DNA of 64,000 bases from Stenotrophomonas oahuensis (lineage in GTDB: Bacteria; Pseudomonadota; Gammaproteobacteria; Xanthomonadales; Xanthomonadaceae), in contig NZ_CP115541.1 in NCBI RefSeq assembly GCF_031834595.1, positions 558,001 through 622,000 on the forward strand, written 5' to 3'. The notes beneath the pieces are model-generated. The model was not told the DNA's origin. It saw only the letters and a program-made list of their open reading frames with translations, and ran no database searches. A program made the position numbers and the translations under genes. Below are positions 34,573 through 42,484 of this stretch, piece after piece; the stretch's first letter is position 1; each line of letters opens with the position of its first letter.

Positions 34573-37158
34573 TCAGCCTTTGGCGAAGATCAGCTTGCCG
34601 TCGGCGGCGTCCACCTTGATCACATCCCCGGTAGCGAAATCGCCCGACAGAATGCGCTGCGCCAGCGGGTTCTCAAGCTGCGCCTGTATCGCACGCTTGA
34701 GCGGACGTGCGCCATAGATCGGATCGAAGCCCACATTGCCCAGCAAGCCGAACGCGTCATCGCTGACCTCGATGCGCAGGCCCCGTTCGGCCAGCCGCTT
34801 TTCCAGGCCGTGCATCTGGATGCGCGCGATCTGCTTGATCTGCGCCTTGTCCAGCGGGTGGAACACCACGATGTCATCCAGCCGGTTGATGAACTCCGGA
34901 CGGAAGTGCGCCTGTACCACGCCCATCACGGCGGCCTTCATCTGCGTGTAGGCCTCCGGGCTGTCGTCGCTGCTCATGTCCTGGATCTGATGCGAGCCCA
35001 GGTTGGAGGTCATCACGATGACGGTGTTGCGGAAGTCCACTGTGCGGCCCTGGCCATCGGTCAGGCGACCGTCGTCCAGCACCTGCAGCAGGATGTTGAA
35101 CACATCGGTGTGTGCCTTCTCCACCTCATCCAGCAGAATCAGCGAATACGGGCGACGGCGCACCGCCTCGGTGAGGTAGCCACCTTCCTCGTAGCCCACG
35201 TAGCCCGGGGGCGCACCGATCAGGCGCGCCACGCTGTGCTTCTCCATGAACTCGCTCATGTCGATGCGGATCATGGCGTCGCTGCTGTCGAACAGGAATT
35301 CGGCCAGCGACTTGCACAGCTCGGTCTTGCCTACACCGGTGGGGCCGAGGAACAGGAACGAGCCGCTCGGACGGTTCGGGTCGGACAGACCCGCGCGCGA
35401 GCGGCGCACTGCGTCGGAGACGACCTTGATCGCCTCTTCCTGGCCGACTACGCGTTCGTGCAGCACATCTTCCATGCGCAGCAGCTTCTCGCGCTCACCT
35501 TCCAGCATGCGGTTGACCGGAATGCCGGTCCAGCGTGAGACCACCTCGGCGATTTCCTCGGCGGTCACCCGGTCCTGCACCAGCTTGAACTCGGTGGCCT
35601 CCGCTTCCTGCGCGGCGGCCAGCTGCTTCTCTAGTTGCGGCAACTGCCCATACTGCAGCTCGCTCATGCGGCCGAAGTCCTGGCGGCGCTGGGCCGATTC
35701 CAGTTCCAGCTTCACCTGCTCGATCTGTTCCTTGATCTTGGTGGTGCCCTGCAGGGCGGCCTTCTCCGACTTCCAGATTTCATCCAGGTCGGAGAACTCC
35801 CGCTCCAGGGCGTCGATGTCGGTTTCCAGATCCGCCAGACGCTGGCGCGAGGCGTCGTCCTTTTCCTTCTTCAGCATCTCGCGCTGGATCTTCAGCTGGA
35901 TCAGGCGACGCTCCAAGCGGTCCAGTTCTTCCGGCTTGGAGTCGATCTCCATGCGGATGCGCGACGCGGCCTCGTCCATCAGGTCGATGGCCTTGTCCGG
36001 CAGCTGGCGGTCGGCAATGTAGCGGTGCGACAGCGTCGCGGCCGCCACAATCGCCGGGTCGGTGATCTCCACGCCGTGGTGCACCGCGTACTTTTCTTTC
36101 AACCCACGCAGGATGGCGATGGTGTCTTCGACGCTGGGCTCGCCCACGAACACCTTCTGGAAACGGCGTTCCAGCGCGGCGTCCTTTTCGATGTACTTGC
36201 GGTACTCGTCCAGCGTGGTCGCACCCACGCAATGCAGTTCGCCACGGGCCAGCGCCGGCTTGAGCATGTTGCCGGCGTCCATCGCGCCGTCCGCCTTGCC
36301 CGCACCGACCATGGTGTGCAGCTCATCGATGAACAGAATGATCTGGCCTTCGCTCTTGGCCAGGTCGTTGAGCACGCCCTTCAGTCGTTCTTCGAACTCA
36401 CCACGGAACTTGGCCCCCGCGATCAGCGCGCCCATGTCCAGCGACAGCACACGCTTGCCGCGCAGGCCTTCGGGCACTTCGTCGTTGATGATGCGCTGGG
36501 CCAGACCTTCCACAATCGCGGTCTTGCCCACGCCGGGTTCGCCGATCAGCACCGGGTTGTTCTTGGTCCGGCGCTGCAGCACCTGGATGGTGCGGCGGAT
36601 CTCCTCGTCACGGCCGATCACCGGATCGAGCTTGCCGCTCTCGGCACGCGCGGTCAGGTCGATGGTGTACTTCTCCAGCGCCTGGCGCTGGTCTTCGGCG
36701 TTTTCCGACTGCACGCTTTCACCGCCGCGGATCTTGTCGATGGCCGCGGTTACGCGGGCCTTGTCGGCCCCGGCGGCGCGCAGGGCCATGCCCAGGGTGC
36801 CGCTGTCTTCCAGCGCGGCCAGCACGAACCACTCGCTGGCAATGAAGGCATCGCCATGCTGCTGGGCCAGCTTGTCGGTGGCGTTGAGCAGGCGGTTCAG
36901 GTCGTTGCCCATCGACAGGTTGCCGGCCTGGCCGGTCACCTTGGGCAGCGCGTCCAGCGCCTCGGTCAGGCGCTCGCGCAGCACCGGCACGTTGACGCCG
37001 GCCTGCGACAGCAGCGGGCGCGTGCTGCCGCCCTGCTGGTCGAGCAGCGCGGTGAACACGTGCACGGGTTCAAGGATGGAGTGGTCGCGGCCCACGGCCA
37101 GCGACTGCGCGTCGGCCAGCGCCTGCTGGAAACGCGAGGTGAGCTTGTCCATTCGCAT
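34573..37158 (-). CDS. clpB: ATP-dependent protein disaggregase ClpB
   Basis: 861 residues, full length. Hexameric HSP100 that resolubilises aggregated proteins with DnaK. N-terminal repeat domain ([20 protein letters not shown]), first AAA+ module (Walker A GEPGVGKT, Walker [16 protein letters not shown]), the long ClpB middle coiled coil (about 405-530), second AAA+ module (Walker A GPTGVGKT, then [11 protein letters not shown]) and the C-terminal D2-small domain. GAGG lies 7 bp before the start codon. A sigma-32 promoter is visible upstream, so heat induction is expected. Confidence 0.97.
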   Translation of the reverse strand: MRMDKLTSRFQQALADAQSLAVGRDHSILEPVHVFTALLDQQGGSTRPLLSQAGVNVPVLRERLTEALDALPKVTGQAGNLSMGNDLNRLLNATDKLAQQHGDAFIASEWFVLAALEDSGTLGMALRAAGADKARVTAAIDKIRGGESVQSENAEDQRQALEKYTIDLTARAESGKLDPVIGRDEEIRRTIQVLQRRTKNNPVLIGEPGVGKTAIVEGLAQRIINDEVPEGLRGKRVLSLDMGALIAGAKFRGEFEERLKGVLNDLAKSEGQIILFIDELHTMVGAGKADGAMDAGNMLKPALARGELHCVGATTLDEYRKYIEKDAALERRFQKVFVGEPSVEDTIAILRGLKEKYAVHHGVEITDPAIVAAATLSHRYIADRQLPDKAIDLMDEAASRIRMEIDSKPEELDRLERRLIQLKIQREMLKKEKDDASRQRLADLETDIDALEREFSDLDEIWKSEKAALQGTTKIKEQIEQVKLELESAQRRQDFGRMSELQYGQLPQLEKQLAAAQEAEATEFKLVQDRVTAEEIAEVVSRWTGIPVNRMLEGEREKLLRMEDVLHERVVGQEEAIKVVSDAVRRSRAGLSDPNRPSGSFLFLGPTGVGKTELCKSLAEFLFDSSDAMIRIDMSEFMEKHSVARLIGAPPGYVGYEEGGYLTEAVRRRPYSLILLDEVEKAHTDVFNILLQVLDDGRLTDGQGRTVDFRNTVIVMTSNLGSHQIQDMSSDDSPEAYTQMKAAVMGVVQAHFRPEFINRLDDIVVFHPLDKAQIKQIARIQMHGLEKRLAERGLRIEVSDDAFGLLGNVGFDPIYGARPLKRAIQAQLENPLAQRILSGDFATGDVIKVDAADGKLIFAKG

Positions 37159-37213
37159 GGGGGATCCTCTTCAAGGTCGTGGCCAGCGTCGCCGGCCGTA
37201 TCAGATGTACCGG

Positions 37214-37241
37214 ATATGCGGTTGCCGCAAAGTGATTCAAG
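37214..37241 (-). promoter_or_regulatory. Sigma-32 heat-shock promoter of clpB
   Basis: On the minus strand: -35 CTTGAAT (37235-37241), a 13-bp spacer, and -10 CCGCATAT (37214-37221). The consensus is CTTGAAA-N13-15-CCCCATNT. The -10 ends 55 bp upstream of the clpB start codon. Confidence 0.8.
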
Positions 37242-37382
37242 TCAGCGACAAGCGGACGCCCTCATCGTTTGTGACCCTATTCACACTCGGCTGAGGGACG
37301 TATTGCCACGGTGGGGACACCACGCTCACAGCGGCTTTCGGACGGCGACGGGAAGCTGGAAACCCCCTGAAGGAGCCCCCGC

Positions 37383-38093
37383 ATGCACTACCAGCTTTAC
37401 TACTGGACCGGGATCCAGGGCCGCGGCGAGTTCATCCGCCTTGCGCTGGAAGACGCCGGCGCGTCCTATACCGACATGGCACGTGAGCACGGCGACGAGG
37501 TGATGACCCCCTTCCTGGAGGGAAGCAAGGAGGGGTTGCAGCCGTTTGCCCCGCCCTTCCTGGTCAGCGGGCGGCAGGTGATCGCGCAGGTCGCGGCGAT
37601 CCTCGATCACCTCGGCCCGGAGCTGCAGCTGGTGCCCGAGGCCGCGTCGCGGCGCGTGCAGGCCCTGCAACTGCAGTTGACCATCGCCGACCTGGTCGCC
37701 GAGGTGCACGACACGCACCACCCGATTGCCGGCTCGAAGTATTACGAAGACCAGAAGGACGCTGCCAAGGCACGCGCGGCCTCGATGCGCGCCGAGCGGA
37801 TGCCGAAGTTTCTGGGCTGGTTCGAACAGGTGCTGGAAGCGAACGGCGGCCTGCATCCCCTCCGCGAGCATTCGTATGTGGATCTGTCGCTGTTCCAGCT
37901 GGTCAGCGGACTGACCTACATGTTTCCGCGCCGCATGCAGGCGCTGCGCGGCGAGCTGCCGTTGCTGCATGCGCTGCATGACCGGGTGCTGCGGCGGCCG
38001 AACGTGGCGGCGTATCTGGCCTCGGAGCGGCGGCTGGCGTTCAACACCAACGGAATTTTCCGGTATTACCCGGAGTTGGATGGGGATGCGTGA
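37383..38093 (+). CDS. Glutathione S-transferase family protein
   Basis: 236 residues. N-terminal thioredoxin-like domain (YQLYYWTGIQGRGEFIRLAL with the Tyr/Arg arrangement of alpha/pi/sigma-like GSTs, then PFAPPFLV with the cis-Pro, and QVAAILDHLG). All-helical C-terminal domain (about 85-225). Likely cytosolic glutathione conjugation; substrate unknown. GAAGGAG upstream. Divergent from clpB. Confidence 0.85.
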   Translation: MHYQLYYWTGIQGRGEFIRLALEDAGASYTDMAREHGDEVMTPFLEGSKEGLQPFAPPFLVSGRQVIAQVAAILDHLGPELQLVPEAASRRVQALQLQLTIADLVAEVHDTHHPIAGSKYYEDQKDAAKARAASMRAERMPKFLGWFEQVLEANGGLHPLREHSYVDLSLFQLVSGLTYMFPRRMQALRGELPLLHALHDRVLRRPNVAAYLASERRLAFNTNGIFRYYPELDGDA

Positions 38094-38097
38094 TTGC

Positions 38098-38210
38098 GGT
38101 CACGACCAACGGTCGTGACCTACCCTTCGCCGCATCCGTCATCGCACGGTACATGACGACCGTGCGCCGCATCGATCAGCGCCCGGTAGATCACGACCGT
38201 TGGTCGTGAT
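38098..38210. repeat. GTAG-type REP pair overlapping a permease 3' end
   Basis: 38098-38124 and 38185-38210 are inverted palindromes around CACGACCAACGGTCGTG. The second one supplies the last codons and the stop codon of the permease gene. Confidence 0.85.
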
Positions 38211-39789
38211 CGCTCTTCTGCAAGGACAGCAACGCCAGCAACGCCGCCAAGCCCACATACGCCCCGGTGAACTGCCAGCTGATCAGCTTCGGCAACCCTT
38301 CCAGCGCCCACGGCAGGTAAATACCGCCGCGCGGGTCCACCGAGTGGATCAGCCCGAACAGCGTCAGCGCGGCGGCCACCAGCAGAATGCCGGACGCGCG
38401 CAGCAGCTTGCCGTCGATCATCGCCACCACGGCGGCGATCCACAGCATCGAGGTGATGATGAAACCGTTGCCCAAGGTGAAGATCACCGCCAGTTCCGGC
38501 AGGCCGTGACCATCCAGGGTGGTGGTCATGGCCACCAGTTGCTCCGGCGCGATCCAGCCCGGGGCCTTGATCGCCAGCAGGTACGCCACTGAAGGCAGGA
38601 AGCCGAGCACCATCGCGCCGGCATGCTCGCGCGGCGTGGCCTGGAAAGCCTGGGTGGTGATGTCGATGGCGACGTACACAATGATCGGGGCCAGCACCGC
38701 CAGCGGCAGCCACTGCACCAGCCCGGAGATCACTCCCAGCATGCCGCCGATGCCGACGAACAGGCCGGTGAGCAGCGTGTAGCCACTGCGCGCGCCCATG
38801 TGCTTGTAGGCCGGCTGGCCGATGTAAGGGGTGGTCTGCGCCACACCACCGCACAGACCCGCCACCAGCGTGGCCACGGCTTCCACCAGCAGGATGTCGC
38901 GGGTGCGGTAGTCATCGCCTGCCGCGCGCGCGCTTTCTGATACGTTGATGCCGCCCACCACCATCAGCAGCCCGAACGGCAGCAGCAGCGGCAGATAGGT
39001 CATGGCGGTGGGCAGGCCCTCGATGAAGCCCAGCGTCGGCCACGGCAGCACCACCTGCGGCGGCGTCCATTCCGGCACCTTGAAGCCCGGCGCGCCCAGA
39101 CCCGCCAGGCCCAGCCCGTAATACAGCACGGTGCCGAAGATGAAGGCCACCAGCACGCCCGGGGCGCGGATCGGCAGCTTGCGCTTGGCCACCAGCACGT
39201 ACAGCAGCAGGCCCAGGGTGACAAAGCCCACCACCGGCGAACGCAGGGTTTCCAGCAGCGGCAGGAACCCCATCAGCACGATGGCGATGCCGGCAATCGA
39301 GCCCAGCAGCGAGGCACGCGGCAGCGCGCGGGTCACCGCCTCACCGAAGAACGACAGGATGATCTTCAGCACGCCCATGATCACCAGCGAGGCCATGCCC
39401 AGCTGCCAGGTGGCGATGGCCGCGTCATGCGGGGCCAGCCCCTGCGCCTTGAACGCCAGGAACGCCGGGCCCAGCACCAGCAGCGCCATGCCGATGCTGG
39501 TCGGTGCATCCAGCCCCAGCGGCATGGCGGTCACATCATCGCGCCCCGTGCGTGCGGCCAGACGCCGTGCCATCCAGGTGTACAGCACGTTGCCTACCAG
39601 CACGCCGAAAGCGGTGCCCGGGAACATGCGCCCGAACACCACGTCGGCCGGGAACTGGAAGATGCCCACCAGCGCCATGGCGATGAAGCCCAGGATCGAC
39701 AGGTTGTCGACCACCAGACCGAAGAAGCCGTTGAAATCGCCGGCAACGAACCAGCGCGGACGTCCGGAGACGGAGGGGGATGCGGACAT
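38191..39789 (-). CDS. NCS2/SulP-like membrane permease
   Basis: 532 residues from MSASPSVSGRPRWF (ATG 39789); a longer start adds 19 doubtful residues. About 12-14 transmembrane segments. GDFNGFFGLVVDNLSILGFI near the N-terminus, GGINVSESARAAGDDYRTRD and VAQTTPYIGQPAYKHMGARS in the middle place it in the xanthine/uracil (NCS2) or SulP-like transporter superfamily. The substrate is uncertain. Its last residues (DHDQRS) and stop codon lie in a REP. Confidence 0.75.
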   Translation of the reverse strand: MSASPSVSGRPRWFVAGDFNGFFGLVVDNLSILGFIAMALVGIFQFPADVVFGRMFPGTAFGVLVGNVLYTWMARRLAARTGRDDVTAMPLGLDAPTSIGMALLVLGPAFLAFKAQGLAPHDAAIATWQLGMASLVIMGVLKIILSFFGEAVTRALPRASLLGSIAGIAIVLMGFLPLLETLRSPVVGFVTLGLLLYVLVAKRKLPIRAPGVLVAFIFGTVLYYGLGLAGLGAPGFKVPEWTPPQVVLPWPTLGFIEGLPTAMTYLPLLLPFGLLMVVGGINVSESARAAGDDYRTRDILLVEAVATLVAGLCGGVAQTTPYIGQPAYKHMGARSGYTLLTGLFVGIGGMLGVISGLVQWLPLAVLAPIIVYVAIDITTQAFQATPREHAGAMVLGFLPSVAYLLAIKAPGWIAPEQLVAMTTTLDGHGLPELAVIFTLGNGFIITSMLWIAAVVAMIDGKLLRASGILLVAAALTLFGLIHSVDPRGGIYLPWALEGLPKLISWQFTGAYVGLAALLALLSLQKSDHDQRS

Positions 39790-39868
39790 GCGGGAGGAGG
39801 ACGCGATGGGGGGTAACCGATGGTAGGGCTTCGTTGCCGTCAACAACAGGTACGCCCGTGGAACACCG

Positions 39869-39959
39869 GGTAGCGCCGGCCGTTGGCCGGCGTACCGACC
39901 AACGGTCGGTACCTACCGTCGTGGGTCTCCCCGGTAGGTCACGACCGTTGGTCGTGACC
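39869..39959. repeat. Three GTAG-type REP elements
   Basis: 39869-39892 (stem GCCGGCCGTTGGCCGGC), 39893-39917 (stem ACCGACCAACGGTCGGT, inverted) and 39933-39959 (stem TCACGACCGTTGGTCGTGA), packed between the permease start and the poxB stop. Confidence 0.85.
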
Positions 39960-39960
39960 T

Positions 39961-41682
39961 TCAGGGTTTATTGAGGAAATTGTTCGCCAGCAGATCCCGC
40001 ACATCCCTTACCCGCCCGCTCAGCACCGCCTTGACCGCATACAGCGCGGTGCCGGCCACCTGCCTGGCCTCCACCTGCGGCGGCATCACCAGCTCGGTGG
40101 GGCTGGTGTGGACGTCCAGCAGCGCCGGTCCCGGGTGGGCCAGCACGTCCTGCACCGCCTGCTCCAGGTCCTCGCTGCGGGTCACGGTACGGCCGTAGAA
40201 GCCGATCACCTCGGCCAGGCGGCCGAAATCGGGGTTCTTCAGATCGGTGTAGTTGTCCAGCAGCCCTTCCACCTTCTGCTCCAGCTCTACGAAGTTCAGC
40301 GAGCTGTTGTTGTAGACCACCACTTTGATCGGCAGGTTCTCCTGCACCGCAGTGAGCAGGTCCCCCAGCAGCATGGCAATGCCGCCGTCGCCGGAAAGCG
40401 AGATCACCTGGCGGCCCGGGAATGCCTTCTGCAGTCCCAAGGCCTGCGGCATGGCGTTGGCCATCGTGCCGTGCAGCAGGCTTGTCAGGGTGCGGCGGCG
40501 ACCGTTGGCGCGGATGTGGCGCAGAATCCACACCATCGGCGAACCACCGTCGGCAGTGAACAGCGCATCGTCGTTGGCATGCCGGTCAATCAGCGCGGTC
40601 AGGTGCTGCGGGTGGATCAGCGTGCCCTCGCCCGGCTGTTCTTCTTCAGCGCGCGTGGCCAAAGCCTTGTCACGGCGCTCGATGCATTCGTCCAGGAAAC
40701 TGCGGTCCTCACGTGGCGGCAGCAACGGCAGCAGCGCCTCCAGGGTCGGGCCGATGTCGCCGACCACGCCCAGCTGCACCGGATGGCGGCGACCCAGGTG
40801 GCTGCCATCACGGTCCACCTGGATCAGCGTGGCCTTGTCCGGGTAGTACTGGCCCCAGGCGAAATCGGCTCCCAGCAGCAACAGAGTGTCGCAGGCCATC
40901 AGGGTGTGGAAGCCGGATTCGATGCCGAAGATGCCGGTCATGCCCATGTTGTACGGGTTGTCGTACTCCACGAAGTCCTTGGCCCGCGACGTGTGCGCGA
41001 TGGGAGCCTGCAGCCGCTCACCCAACGCCACCAGCGCGTCATGCGCGTGCTCGCAGCCTGCGCCGGCGTAGATGCCGATCCGCTTTCCTTCGGCAATCAG
41101 ACCTGCGATCCGCTGCAGCTCCTCGTCGCTGGGGCGCAGCACGGGCTGGGTGAAATGCACGCCGAACGGCACGTCGTGCTTCACCTCGGCCTCGCTGATG
41201 TCGGCGGGCAGGATCACCACCGCCACGCCGCGGCGGCTGATCGCCGCCTGGCAGGCCAACGCCACCACGCGGCGCGCCTGTTCCGGGCTGTGCACCTGCT
41301 CGCAGAACACGCTGCAGCTGGCATACACCGCCTTGAAGTCCACTTCCTGCGGGAACTCCATGCCCAGTTCGGCGGTGACGATCTGGCTGGCAATCAGCAC
41401 CAGCGGCGCGCGGTTGCGGTTGCTTTCGAAAATGCCGTTGATGAAATGCAGGCTGCCCGGACCGCAGGAGCCTGCGCAGGCGGTCAGCTGCCCGCTGATC
41501 AGCGAATCGGCCCCGGCGGCAAACGCAGCCACCTCTTCATGGCGCACGTGCACCCAGTCGATGTCGCTGCGATGGATGGCATCGGTGACGTGATTGAGGG
41601 TGTCGCCGACGATCCCGTAACAGTGGCGCACACCGGCCGCCTGCAGGGTTTCAACGACAATTTCGGCAACGCGCTTGCTCAT
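39961..41682 (-). CDS. poxB: Pyruvate dehydrogenase (quinone) / pyruvate oxidase PoxB-like
   Basis: 573 residues, thiamine-diphosphate enzyme. The expected reaction is pyruvate plus ubiquinone to acetate plus CO2 at the inner membrane. N-terminal pyrimidine-binding domain (GVRHCYGIVGDTLNHVTDAI with HVRHEEVAAFAAGADS containing the catalytic Glu), central FAD-type domain (about 190-330) and C-terminal diphosphate-binding domain with LSGDGGIAMLLGDLLTAV and YNNSSLNFVELEQ. The C-terminus (VLSGRVRDVRDLLANNF) resembles the membrane-binding tail of PoxB. Confidence 0.88.
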   Translation of the reverse strand: MSKRVAEIVVETLQAAGVRHCYGIVGDTLNHVTDAIHRSDIDWVHVRHEEVAAFAAGADSLISGQLTACAGSCGPGSLHFINGIFESNRNRAPLVLIASQIVTAELGMEFPQEVDFKAVYASCSVFCEQVHSPEQARRVVALACQAAISRRGVAVVILPADISEAEVKHDVPFGVHFTQPVLRPSDEELQRIAGLIAEGKRIGIYAGAGCEHAHDALVALGERLQAPIAHTSRAKDFVEYDNPYNMGMTGIFGIESGFHTLMACDTLLLLGADFAWGQYYPDKATLIQVDRDGSHLGRRHPVQLGVVGDIGPTLEALLPLLPPREDRSFLDECIERRDKALATRAEEEQPGEGTLIHPQHLTALIDRHANDDALFTADGGSPMVWILRHIRANGRRRTLTSLLHGTMANAMPQALGLQKAFPGRQVISLSGDGGIAMLLGDLLTAVQENLPIKVVVYNNSSLNFVELEQKVEGLLDNYTDLKNPDFGRLAEVIGFYGRTVTRSEDLEQAVQDVLAHPGPALLDVHTSPTELVMPPQVEARQVAGTALYAVKAVLSGRVRDVRDLLANNFLNKP

Positions 41683-41781
41683 GACAGGGCTTCCACAGTT
41701 CCGGGGGAAGCTGCAGCCTAGTCCTGTGCAGGTGACACCGGCGTGCGAGAAAACGCCGGTTCATACCAATGTATGTCTCTG

Positions 41782-42267
41782 TTAAAACGAAACTTCCACC
41801 GCCTGCTGCGCCCACAGCACACTCTGGTGTCCCGTGGCCTGCTTCCACGCCAGCCGGATCGCCTCGATGTCGGCGCGACGCTGCGGGGTGTTCTCATGCA
41901 GCACCACCAGCACCTTGGTGCGCAGGCGGTTGGGTTCTTTCGCGCCACGGAACAGCCACTGGCCGTAGGCATCGAACACGGTCAGGCCATCAGGGAAGCG
42001 CGGCGTGACCTGCTTGTCGAGGAACTCGCGCCACTGCGTTTCGGTGATCGCATCGGTCTGCTTGCGCTCGGATGCCCCGCTCTCTTCGCCCACGCCGAAG
42101 TACAGCTCGCTGCGCACCCAGCCTGCGGCGGCGTCGGGACGTGCGGCGTCGCCCTGCAGGGTAGCGGTGACGGCCGCGGGTTCCGCCGGCCGGGTCGTCG
42201 GGCCCGATGTGGTTGCGCAGCCGGCGGCGGTGAGGATGAGGGCGAGCAGCAGAACATGGGCTTTCAT
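41782..42267 (-). CDS. DUF3574-like lipoprotein
   Basis: 161 residues from MKAHVLLLALILTAAGC (lipidated Cys17); GGAA lies 5 bp before this ATG. An ATG at 42273 would add two residues, and a still longer reading enters a REP. The mature domain (GWVRSELYFGVGEE, WREFLDKQVTPRFPDGLTVF, VLVVLHENTPQRRADIEAIR) fits the DUF3574 family of periplasmic lipoproteins, whose function is unknown. Convergent or downstream partners are not evident. Confidence 0.8.
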   Translation of the reverse strand: MKAHVLLLALILTAAGCATTSGPTTRPAEPAAVTATLQGDAARPDAAAGWVRSELYFGVGEESGASERKQTDAITETQWREFLDKQVTPRFPDGLTVFDAYGQWLFRGAKEPNRLRTKVLVVLHENTPQRRADIEAIRLAWKQATGHQSVLWAQQAVEVSF

Positions 42268-42304
42268 GGGCATTCCGGAACAGGGGGCTTTGGGAGGGTA
42301 CGGC

Positions 42305-42327
42305 GGACACGCATGGCGTGTCCCTAC
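42305..42327 (-). repeat. GTAG-type REP element
   Basis: Single palindrome around GACACGCATGGCGTGTC between the DUF3574 gene and the divergent receptor. Confidence 0.8.
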
Positions 42328-42419
42328 GCCGTGGAATTCAGTCATAACGCATGGTCATAACGAGCATGGCCCCCCGCGACCTTGCGGTGCAGCATCACGC
42401 GGGGATAATATATCGCTTC

Positions 42420-42451
42420 ATCCGGATGGATGTAAATGTAACTATCCGGAT
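42420..42451. promoter_or_regulatory. Two ATCCGGAT palindromes upstream of a TonB-dependent receptor
   Basis: Perfect 8-bp palindrome ATCCGGAT at 42420-42427 and again at 42444-42451, 24 bp apart start to start, flanking GGATGTAAATGTAACT. An AT-rich GATAATATAT lies just upstream (42404-42413). Placement 34-65 bp before the start codon suggests an operator for a dimeric regulator. No known consensus assigned. Confidence 0.4.
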
Positions 42452-42484
42452 CCTCCCTGCCCCCGTCGTTCTGCTGGAGTTCGC

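Noticed and set aside
42005-42484. 480-bp N-terminal extension of the second receptor
   Set aside because: It is antisense to the DUF3574 gene and includes a REP; the ATG at 42485 has an RBS and a proper signal peptide.
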